In this document: positions 57,415 to 64,000 of the stretch, piece by piece
Layout of the letters: every line of letters begins with the position of its first letter
How positions within the stretch are numbered: the stretch's first letter is position 1
DNA from: Sinosporangium album
GTDB taxonomy: Bacteria; Actinomycetota; Actinomycetes; Streptosporangiales; Streptosporangiaceae
DNA length: 64,000 nucleotides
Direction: 5' to 3'
Assembly (NCBI RefSeq): GCF_900100605.1
Contig: NZ_FNCN01000011.1
Span: forward strand, 1-64,000
Made by a program: the position numbers and the translations under genes
The notes under the pieces: model-generated
Told to the model about the DNA's origin: nothing
Databases searched by the model: none
The model's input: only the letters and a program-made list of their open reading frames with translations

Positions 57415-58680
57415 TCATCGCGGAGCGCCGGTGCCGGGTGCTGGGAGCAGTGACTTGCGGATGACCCCCTGCTGTGCGACCAGGACGATGTTCTCCGGTG
57501 CCGACAGGACGTCGATGTCCCGCAGCGGGTCGCCCGCGCAGATGACGAGGTCGGCGAGCATGCCCGGGCGGAGAGTGCCCAGCCGGTCGTCCACGCCCAT
57601 CAGGCGCGCGCTGTTCACCGTCGCGGCCTTGATCGCCTCCATCGGGCTCATGCCCAGTTCCACGAGGTAGGACAACTCAGCGAGATTCTGTCCGTGGGCG
57701 GAGATGCCGGCGTCGGTGCCCGCGGCGATGTTCACCTTCCGTTCGATGGCGGCGGCGATGTTCTCCTTGGTGCGTTCATTCCAGCGCATCTTCTTCTCGT
57801 AACGCCATGGCGGAGTCTTGGCCGGGTCCAGCGGCATGAAGATGGCCGACAGGGTCGGCACGAGGAACGCGCCGCGCTCGCCGAGCAGATCGCATCCCTC
57901 CTGGTCGATGCCGAAGCCGTGTTCGACCGAGCGGACTCCGCCGCGGATCGCGGCGAGGACACCGGCTCGGCCCTGGGCGTGTGCGGCTACCCAGCGCCCG
58001 CGGTGCCGGCGTGCTTCGTCGACGACCGCGGCGATCTCCTCGTCGAGCAGGTCTTCATCGTCGGGGTCGTCCCCCGCGCTGGTCATCCCGCCGGATGTGC
58101 AGATTTTGACGAGGTCGGCACCCGCGCGCAGCATCCGGCGTGCCGCCTTGCGCACCTCGCGCACGTCGTCGGCGAGTTCGCAGAAGTCGAAGCCGAGGTG
58201 CATGCCGCCGGGCACCGTGGTGTCGGCGTGTCCGCCGGTGTGGCTGATGATGCCGACGGAGACCTGCAGTCGCGGGCCTGTGATGAGTCCGGCGCGGACG
58301 GCGTCGCGGAATCCCGCCGGCAGCGCTCCCAGATCACGTGCGGAGGTGATGCCGGATTCGAGGGTTCGTTTCAGTCGCTCGGTCGAGTGGAACATGCGCA
58401 TGACGGGATTCGTCATGAGCGCCTCTTCCACCACCGACCGGTTGGAAGGCATTCCGAGGTGCACGTGGCAGTCGAAGAACCCCGGCAGGAGGGTTCCGCC
58501 CCTGCCATCGATGGTGTGGACGCCGTGCGGTGCCGGAGGTGCGTCGCTTGCCGGGCCGGCGTAGGTGATCCGGCCGCCTGCGTCCGCCTCCAGTACGGCG
58601 TCGGCCACGGCTGTCGGGTTGACACCGTCGATGAGCTTGACGTTGTGTACCCGCAGAGCTGCCGCGCTCTCGATCTCCAT
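57415..58680 (-). CDS. Amidohydrolase (imidazolonepropionase/prolidase-like)
   Basis: A 421-residue metal-dependent hydrolase of the amidohydrolase-1 type, different from the three amidohydrolase-2 proteins. The metal motif is LLPGFFDCHVHLG (His-x-His), a likely carbamylated Lys is in ADLVKICTSGG, later His are in VAAHAQGRAG and VEHGFG, and Asp is in AAGTDAGI. ATG 58680 was chosen at MEIESA; a longer frame lacks a start signal. Family members hydrolyse cyclic amides, imidazolones or dipeptides. It lies at the start of the minus-strand block ending with the VOC gene. Confidence 0.88.
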   Translation of the reverse strand: MEIESAAALRVHNVKLIDGVNPTAVADAVLEADAGGRITYAGPASDAPPAPHGVHTIDGRGGTLLPGFFDCHVHLGMPSNRSVVEEALMTNPVMRMFHSTERLKRTLESGITSARDLGALPAGFRDAVRAGLITGPRLQVSVGIISHTGGHADTTVPGGMHLGFDFCELADDVREVRKAARRMLRAGADLVKICTSGGMTSAGDDPDDEDLLDEEIAAVVDEARRHRGRWVAAHAQGRAGVLAAIRGGVRSVEHGFGIDQEGCDLLGERGAFLVPTLSAIFMPLDPAKTPPWRYEKKMRWNERTKENIAAAIERKVNIAAGTDAGISAHGQNLAELSYLVELGMSPMEAIKAATVNSARLMGVDDRLGTLRPGMLADLVICAGDPLRDIDVLSAPENIVLVAQQGVIRKSLLPAPGTGAPR

Positions 58681-59221
58681 GGAATTCCTGTTCCCCGACG
58701 GTCTTGTTCTGACTGTTGTCACGGTAGGGCGATCCTGCATATGGGCTGAGATATTGCACGTTCCCTTCAACGACCAGGCCTTCGATGCACGAGAGGGTCC
58801 ATCTCGCCGGAGGATTCGCCCCTCGATGAACTCGACCTCCTGAAGCGGGCCAGGCGTTTGCGGGTAGCGGCGCCACTAGCAGTAAGGGTCCCGTTGAACT
58901 CGTTCTCCTGCCGAGACACAATTCAGAGAGCGGCTCAGGCGTTCCGAAACGGGTCTGACGTATCCGGGGAAAGTATTTTCCCCTGCCGGGATCTCGATAC
59001 CGAGCCGGGCGTATCCACAATGGCTCCGCCATTGGCCGGGACAGCCGAGTCGCTTTCACTATCCAGGTAGAAGGAGGAAAGCGACGGATGTGCCTCGATG
59101 TCGCTTCGGCAATGCGCATGGCCGGTGAGCCGGGCAGCGCCACGCATGTGAGGTCTGAAAGACTCGATCGCCCAGGTCGTCACACGCCGGATCGTCGCAC
59201 GGACGTGCGAGTGAGCATCCG
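58681..59221. other. Gene-free divergent region
   Basis: This 541-bp gap separates the minus-strand amidohydrolase from the plus-strand crotonase gene. Short frames exist on both strands (up to 82 codons), but none has a good ribosome-binding site, codon bias or recognisable sequence. It should contain promoters for both directions. No strong palindrome was found. Confidence 0.5.
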
Positions 59222-59977
59222 ATGACGGACGCGGTGCTGGCCGAGGTGCTGGACGAGAACATCCTTGTGATCACGCTCAATCGGCCTAGCGTAAAAAACG
59301 CCATCAATTCAGATATCTCGCTGGGGCTGCGTGCCGTCTTCGAGGACCTGGACAAAGACGATGCGCTCCGGGTCGGAGTGCTCACCGGAGCCGGTGGGGC
59401 GTTCTGCTCGGGCATGGACCTCAAGGAATTCGCCCGAGTCGGAAAGCCGCAGGGCGCGCAAGTGCTCCTCCGGGAAGGAACCAAGAAGCCGCTGGTCGCC
59501 GCCATCGAAGGTGTCGCGCTCGGAGGCGGCCTTGAATTGGCTCTCGTCGCCGACCTTCTGATCGCGGCCTCCGACGCCCGTTTGGGCCTGCCGGAAACCC
59601 GGGTCGGCCTGTTCCCCAGCGGTGGTGCGCTGTACCGGCTACCGGGCATACTGCCCAAGCCGCTGATCGCTGAGCTGGCATTCACGGGGGAGCCCATCAG
59701 TGCCGAGCGGGCTCACCACTTCGGCCTCATCTCGCGGGTGACCCCTCCCGGGGCCGCCTTGGACGAGGCGCTCAAGATGGCAAGGCTGATCGCGCGCTGC
59801 GCCCCGCTCGGAGTGGCCGCGAGCAAGGACCTGCTCCGCGGCTCCCAGTGCGCGACGGCCGACGACTTCTGGCTGCGCCAGCGAGAGCTGGTCCAGACCG
59901 TTTTCTGGTCAGGGGACGCGGCCGAAGGCGCGCGAGCCTTCGCCGAGCGCCGAGAACCGCTCTGGCGCCACCGCTAA
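59222..59977 (+). CDS. Enoyl-CoA hydratase
   Basis: A 251-residue crotonase with the full hydratase pattern: VITLNRPSVKNAINSDISLG, oxyanion segments FCSGMDLKEF and VALGGGLELALVADLLIA, catalytic-side LGLPETRVGLFPSGGALYRL with Glu, and FGLISRVTPPG. It hydrates the CoA ester made by an acyl-CoA dehydrogenase. It begins the operon that continues with the ACAD pair and CoA-transferase-like gene. Confidence 0.92.
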   Translation: MTDAVLAEVLDENILVITLNRPSVKNAINSDISLGLRAVFEDLDKDDALRVGVLTGAGGAFCSGMDLKEFARVGKPQGAQVLLREGTKKPLVAAIEGVALGGGLELALVADLLIAASDARLGLPETRVGLFPSGGALYRLPGILPKPLIAELAFTGEPISAERAHHFGLISRVTPPGAALDEALKMARLIARCAPLGVAASKDLLRGSQCATADDFWLRQRELVQTVFWSGDAAEGARAFAERREPLWRHR

Positions 59978-60095
59978 GCGAGCCTCGCGTGATCGCTCGG
60001 CCCCCTGCGGCCCGGCGTGACCGCGGCCCGGCACACCGGGCAGCGCCGGCGTCTTCCTGATCTTGCGTGTAGCTGAAATATAGGGAGGTGCCACG

Positions 60096-61328
60096 ATGGA
60101 TCTGGACTATCCGCCGCAGGTCCAGGAATTCCGGGCCGAAGTGAGAGCCGTGCTGGCGGAGGAGTTGCCTGACGGCTGGGAGGGGACGGGTGCCATTCCC
60201 TCCGCTGATGAAACCCGGGCTTTCGTCCGTGCGTGGCGCCGAACGATGTACCGCCGCGGCCTGCTCGGAGTGGCCTGGCCCGCGGAGTACGGAGGACGTG
60301 GCCTGACCATGATCCACCAGGTGGCGTTGGTCGAGGAGCTTACCAAGGCCGGCCTTCCCTTCGGGGAGCAGCCCGCGGACGCGACGGGCGTGAAGATGCT
60401 CGGCAATACGCTCCTGCGCTTCGGCACGGAAGAGCAGAAGCGCACGATCCTGCCCGCACTGCTATCCGGCGAGCAACGCTGGTGCCAGGGTTTCTCGGAG
60501 CCCGGCGCGGGGTCCGACCTGGCGTCGGTGAACACACGGGCGCGCCTGGAGGGGGAGGAGTGGGTCGTCGACGGACAGAAGACCTGGACATCTGGAGCGC
60601 ACACGGCCACCGGGATCTTCACGCTGGTCCGCACCGACTCGGCGGCGCGCAAGCACAGCGGCCTGTCCTTCCTGTTGATTCCACTGGACCAGCCGGGCGT
60701 CGACGTCCGCCCGATCCGGCACGCCACCGGCGGCACGGACTTCTGCGAGGTGTTCTTCGACGGCGCCCGCACCCCGGCCGACATGATCGTCGGCAAGCCG
60801 GGTGACGGATGGAAGGTCGCCTCGATGCTGCTCACCTTCGAGCGCGGAGAGGAGGCCGCGACCAACCCGATCTACTTCCGGGCGGAGCTGGACCGCCTCT
60901 TCGAGCTCGCCCGCCGTACGGGCAGGGACCAGGACCCGGTGATCCGGCAGCGGCTCGGACGGGCCCGCGCACGAGTGGAGGTGATGCGGTATCTGGGCTT
61001 TCGCATCCTGTCGGACGTGATGGCCGGCGGCGAGCTGGGACACGCCTCCTCGATCTCCAAGCTGTACTGGAGCGAGTACCACCGCGAAGTCACCGATCTG
61101 GCCCTGGACATCCAGGGGCTCGACGGTCTGGCACCGACGGGGAAGGCGGCCACGCGCCCACTGCGAACGGACGACCCCGGTGCGGACCCGTCCTCGTCAC
61201 GGAGCTGGTGGACAGTCTCGCTGAACGCGCGAGCCGGGACGATCTACGCGGGGACGTCGGAGATCCAGCGCAACATCCTGGCCGAACGCGTCCTAGGCCT
61301 TCCCCGAGAGCCGCAACCGGGCAGGTGA
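60096..61328 (+). CDS. Acyl-CoA dehydrogenase, FadE-type, pair subunit 1
   Basis: A 410-residue protein with GVAWPAEYGGRGLTMIHQVA, QGFSEPGAGSDLASVNTRAR and the C-terminal AGTIYAGTSEIQRNILAERV. The layout with the second ACAD gene 67 bp downstream fits actinomycete FadE heterotetramers (ChsE1-ChsE2 type), in which one subunit carries the active base and FAD contacts and the other is degenerate. This one has the intact FAD-binding end. Substrates of such pairs are ring- or side-chain CoA esters of polycyclic acids. Confidence 0.9.
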   Translation: MDLDYPPQVQEFRAEVRAVLAEELPDGWEGTGAIPSADETRAFVRAWRRTMYRRGLLGVAWPAEYGGRGLTMIHQVALVEELTKAGLPFGEQPADATGVKMLGNTLLRFGTEEQKRTILPALLSGEQRWCQGFSEPGAGSDLASVNTRARLEGEEWVVDGQKTWTSGAHTATGIFTLVRTDSAARKHSGLSFLLIPLDQPGVDVRPIRHATGGTDFCEVFFDGARTPADMIVGKPGDGWKVASMLLTFERGEEAATNPIYFRAELDRLFELARRTGRDQDPVIRQRLGRARARVEVMRYLGFRILSDVMAGGELGHASSISKLYWSEYHREVTDLALDIQGLDGLAPTGKAATRPLRTDDPGADPSSSRSWWTVSLNARAGTIYAGTSEIQRNILAERVLGLPREPQPGR

Positions 61329-61395
61329 GCCGGTTCCGAGAATCCCGCCGCCGCGCGAATCCCGACCCGATGACACCTTCGAGAGGCAGGCCGTA

Positions 61396-62517
61396 ATGCG
61401 GTTCAGCTACGAGCCCGAGCACGAAGACCTACGCGAGAGCGTGCGTGCCTTCCTCGCCGACGTCGCCTCCGAGGATGCGGTACGGCAGGACATGGAGACC
61501 GACCGCGGATGGTCGCCGCACGCGTGGAGCCGGCTCTGCGGAGAGCTCGAGCTCCCCGCACTGGCAGTGCCCGAGGCGTACGGCGGTGCCGACGCCGGCC
61601 TGGTCGAGCTCGGCGTCGTCCTCCAAGAGGCGGGCCGCAGCCTGCTCTGCGCGCCGCTGCTGTCGACCACCCTCGCGACGCAGGCACTGCTCCTGACATC
61701 GCCAGGCGACGAGGTCGCCGAGCTGGCGACCGGCCGGCGCACCGGAACGCTCGCACTTCGAGAGCCGGGGCGCGGCTGGGACGCGGTGCCGTACACCCGG
61801 GCAGCGGCCGACTCGAACGGCTGGCGGCTCACCGGCACGAAGAACTGGGTGCTGGACGGGCACTCCGCGGACCTGTTCGTGGCGAGCGCGATCACGCCGG
61901 CCGGAACCTCGCTGTTCCTCGTTGAATCCGGAGGCGGCGGTGTCAAGGCCGAGGCGGTCGAGACCGTCGACCCCACTCGCCGGGTCGCTCAGGTGACGTT
62001 CGACGCCGCCCCCGCCACCCTGCTCGGGCTTGACGGGGCGGCCCCGATCCCGTCGCTTCTCGACACCGCGGTGATCCTGCTCGCGGCCGAACAGGTCGGC
62101 GTCGCTGAGCGCTGTCTCGACATGGCCGCGGAGTATGCCCGCCAACGAACCCAGTTCGGCCGTTCCATCGGTTCATTCCAAGCGGTCAAGCACAAGTTGG
62201 CCGATGCCCTCCTTGAGGTGGAAGCGGCCCGGTCGGCCGCACTCTACGCCGCGTACGCGGCCGACCGCTCCCTGGACGAAGAGCGCGCCGAGGCCGCGGC
62301 CATCGCCGGCATCATCTGCTCGGAGGCCGCGCTACGCGCGGCGGGCGATAACGTCCAGGTGCATGGCGGCATCGGGATGACATGGGAGCATCCCGCTCAT
62401 CTCTTCCTGAAGCGGGCCACAGTCAGCCGCATGCTGCTGCGGCACCCGGACGACCACGTCGAGCGCCTGCTGGAGCTGGCCGGACTGCCCGCGGCGGCCG
62501 GGGAGCACAGACCATGA
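61396..62517 (+). CDS. Acyl-CoA dehydrogenase, FadE-type, pair subunit 2
   Basis: A 373-residue ACAD-like protein. ERTQFGRSIG-like RQRTQFGRSIGSFQAVKHK and NVQVHGGIGMTWEHPAHLFL are present. The C-terminal Y-G-T motif is missing and replaced by KRATVSRMLLRHPDD, as in the partner subunit of heteromeric FadE enzymes. It follows 60096-61328 and overlaps the next gene (ATGA at 62514), so it probably forms an alpha2beta2 complex with it. Confidence 0.88.
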   Translation: MRFSYEPEHEDLRESVRAFLADVASEDAVRQDMETDRGWSPHAWSRLCGELELPALAVPEAYGGADAGLVELGVVLQEAGRSLLCAPLLSTTLATQALLLTSPGDEVAELATGRRTGTLALREPGRGWDAVPYTRAAADSNGWRLTGTKNWVLDGHSADLFVASAITPAGTSLFLVESGGGGVKAEAVETVDPTRRVAQVTFDAAPATLLGLDGAAPIPSLLDTAVILLAAEQVGVAERCLDMAAEYARQRTQFGRSIGSFQAVKHKLADALLEVEAARSAALYAAYAADRSLDEERAEAAAIAGIICSEAALRAAGDNVQVHGGIGMTWEHPAHLFLKRATVSRMLLRHPDDHVERLLELAGLPAAAGEHRP

Positions 62518-63689
62518 CGGCCGACTTCGACGACCGATTGGCCCGCCTCGTGAAGCCCGGGGCACGGATCGCACTCGCGGACGGCTTGGGGACCCCGCGT
62601 GTGCTGCACGGTCCGCTGAGCCGCGCCGCAGAGGGCAGGGCGGTACGGCTGGTGCTCGGCTGGCTGCCTATGCCCGCCCCCGACCTGGACGCGAGCGCGT
62701 TCGCCGACGTGCGCATCGTCGTAGGAGGCCCCGGCACGCGCGCGATGGTGGAGGCGGGCCAAGCGCACGCCGTACCCGCCCGTATCTCCGCCGTGCCCGC
62801 GCTCCTGAGCGGGCCGCTCCGCCCGGACCTGCTGATCGCGACCGTTGTCCAGCGGCCGGACGGACTGCATTTCGGCACGGAGGTCGGCTATCTGCGCGGC
62901 CTCGTAGACGCCGGTGTGCCGGTGGGGGCCGTCGTCTCCTCCGGCTCGCCCTGCGCTGACGCCGGCCGCGCACTGCCCGACGAACTGGTCACCGTCATCG
63001 GTGAGACCGGCGACACGCCGGGAGAAGTGGGCACCCCGGCGCCGACCGACGCGGACGTGGCGATCGCCACGCGGGTCGCCCGGCTCGTGCCGGAGTACAG
63101 CCGGGTGCAGATCGGCCCGGGGCGGCTCGCGCAGGCGATGGTGTCGGCACTCGAGGTGCCGGTACGGATCGACTCCGGTCTGCTGCCGGACCCCGTCGTC
63201 GACCTCGACGAGAAGGGCCTTCTCGTGGGCGAGCCCGTCGCCGCCTACCTGAGCGGCACGCGTCGGCTCTACGAATGGGCCGACACGCGGCCGATCCTGC
63301 ATCCCGTCGAGACGATCCACGACACAAGCCGGCTCTCGTCACCCGACCTTCCGCCGTTGATCGCGCTCAACTCCGCGCTCGAAATCGATGTGGAGGGGCA
63401 GGTGAACGTCGAAGGCGTGGGCCCCGCGGCGGTCGGCATGATCGGCGGCCACCCCGACTTCGCCGTCGCCGGAGTGCGGGGCCGCGGCCTGTCGTTGATC
63501 GCCATCGCCTCTGCGCACAACGGCCGCTCCACGTTGGTGAACCGTCTGTCGCGACCGGTGACAACAGGCTCCCACGACGTCGACATCGTCGTCACCGACC
63601 GGGGAATCGCCGACCTGCGGGGACTCGACCGGCCCGAACGGAGGCGGGCGCTGCTCGACCTCTGGGACGGCGAGGTCGCCGAGCGATGA
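62514..63689 (+). CDS. Acetyl-CoA hydrolase/transferase family protein
   Basis: A 391-residue member of the class I CoA-transferase-like family (4-hydroxybutyrate CoA-transferase/acetyl-CoA hydrolase). ALNSALEIDVEGQVNVEGVG carries the catalytic Glu, GMIGGHPDFAVAGVRGRGLS and STLVNRLSRPVTTGSHDVD precede the terminal VVTDRGIADLRG. It moves CoA between acids or releases it. The N-terminal domain is shorter than in standard 430-residue members. It overlaps the ACAD before it and a small frame after it. Confidence 0.9.
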   Translation: MTADFDDRLARLVKPGARIALADGLGTPRVLHGPLSRAAEGRAVRLVLGWLPMPAPDLDASAFADVRIVVGGPGTRAMVEAGQAHAVPARISAVPALLSGPLRPDLLIATVVQRPDGLHFGTEVGYLRGLVDAGVPVGAVVSSGSPCADAGRALPDELVTVIGETGDTPGEVGTPAPTDADVAIATRVARLVPEYSRVQIGPGRLAQAMVSALEVPVRIDSGLLPDPVVDLDEKGLLVGEPVAAYLSGTRRLYEWADTRPILHPVETIHDTSRLSSPDLPPLIALNSALEIDVEGQVNVEGVGPAAVGMIGGHPDFAVAGVRGRGLSLIAIASAHNGRSTLVNRLSRPVTTGSHDVDIVVTDRGIADLRGLDRPERRRALLDLWDGEVAER

Positions 63690-63913
63690 CCGACGACGGG
63701 CCGAGATCGGATATCACCTCTCCCGCCGGTGACGGCGTCCCACAGACTGTTCGTGTTTCGTCTGGACGGCGCTTGCGGCGCAATCGCTCTCGCGTATTCC
63801 CGGACTCGACCCGCTCGGCGCCGGGGCCTCCCGACGCCGTCTTTGTCGTCCTCTCGACCCCGATTCGCTGGGCGGCGCAGCCGTGGCCCTGTGCACGAGG
63901 AGTGTTCAGATGA
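63686..63913 (+). CDS. Small hypothetical open frame, coupled at both ends
   Basis: A 75-codon frame whose ATG overlaps the previous stop and whose TGA overlaps the next ATG (both ATGA). The peptide is basic and Arg/Ser/Pro-rich in the first half, then has the hydrophobic VFVVLSTPIRWAA. No family is recognised. The double overlap could be chance in GC-rich DNA; composition does not look like a typical protein. Confidence 0.25.
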   Translation: MTDDGPRSDITSPAGDGVPQTVRVSSGRRLRRNRSRVFPDSTRSAPGPPDAVFVVLSTPIRWAAQPWPCARGVFR

Positions 63914-64000
63914 TCGAAATGGAGCCGGTGAACGCCGACGTTCGTCTGCTCAAGCAGGCCTTCGGATGCTTCCCGTCCGGAGTGACCGCCATTTGCGGCT
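63910..64000 (+). CDS. Flavin reductase-like protein (5' end only)
   Basis: Thirty codons before the window ends. The segment LLKQAFGCFPSGVTAICG matches the first helix and strand of flavin reductase/HpaC-like FMN-binding split-barrel proteins (FR-ALG-FPTGV-VV). ATG has gaggag 7 nt upstream. Such reductases supply reduced flavin to two-component monooxygenases, so an oxygenase gene may follow beyond the right edge. Confidence 0.7.
   Translation, partial: MIEMEPVNADVRLLKQAFGCFPSGVTAICG

Noticed and set aside
58858-59070. A 70-codon frame in the 58.7-59.2 kb gap
   Set aside because: No ribosome-binding site, no coding bias and no similarity; noted only as part of the gene-free region.

Overview
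The window is high-GC actinomycete DNA: GTG starts are frequent, stop/start overlaps (ATGA, GTGA) are common, and regulators are of the LmbU, LuxR, GntR, Lrp and TetR types. The family mix suggests a Streptosporangiales- or Streptomyces-like soil actinomycete; the genus is inference only. It splits into a specialised-metabolite cluster (about 1-22 kb) and a large catabolic island (about 22-64 kb).

Left part (1-7.7 kb): two sub-units of what looks like a class III (labionin-type) lanthipeptide locus. Two 32-residue precursors (442-540 and 3505-3603) share a VLALQ leader box and a Ser-x2-Ser-x3-Cys core. Each is followed by a GNAT-type acyltransferase, and each sub-unit has a DesVII/EryCIII-like glycosyltransferase. 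Sub-unit 1 also has a TylF-like sugar O-methyltransferase. A LuxR regulator and a DUF4429/SHOCT protein lie between them. No intact LanKC synthetase is present. Its 5' end lies at 5878-6213 on the + strand, and a piece on the - strand runs off the left edge at 1-95. The two share at least 94 identical bases in inverted orientation, so inverting the 6 kb between them would join the 5' piece to whatever continues left of the window.

Middle part (7.8-19.9 kb): RmlA and RmlB make dTDP-4-keto-6-deoxyglucose. An adenylating enzyme, a MIO-type aromatic ammonia-lyase and a methyltransferase suggest a cinnamate-type acid. A KASIII-like acyltransferase, acyl-CoA-dehydrogenase-like enzyme, proline-type adenylation protein and carrier protein match the pyrrole-2-carboxyl cassette of clorobiocin/pyoluteorin/prodiginine clusters (CloN2-N5, PltF/E/L). 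An aldo/keto reductase, a Nudix hydrolase and a FabG-like reductase follow. My reading is a lanthipeptide decorated with deoxysugar and acyl (pyrrolyl and/or cinnamoyl) groups. A GntR/DUF1648 pair and an LmbU-type activator gene close this part.

Right part (22.2-64 kb): a CoA-thioester and oxidative degradation island. It holds a PLP dehydratase, an MFS carrier, a double Lrp regulator, a CaiB-type CoA transferase, an Ltp-like thiolase with a DUF35 partner, two more thiolases, three enoyl-CoA hydratases, four acyl-CoA dehydrogenases (two as an FadE-type pair), a CoA ligase, an LLM oxidoreductase, a ThDP enzyme, three related amidohydrolase-2 proteins and a fourth amidohydrolase. A P450/alcohol dehydrogenase/aldehyde dehydrogenase run, a [3Fe-4S] ferredoxin, a nitrate/sulfonate-type ABC importer, a flavin aromatic hydroxylase, a VOC protein, a CoA-transferase-like protein and the start of a flavin reductase complete it. 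Together they look like uptake, oxidation, CoA activation, beta-oxidation and retro-aldol/thiolytic cleavage of a cyclic or branched carboxylic compound; the substrate cannot be read from sequence. No tRNA, rRNA, insertion sequence or CRISPR array was recognised.
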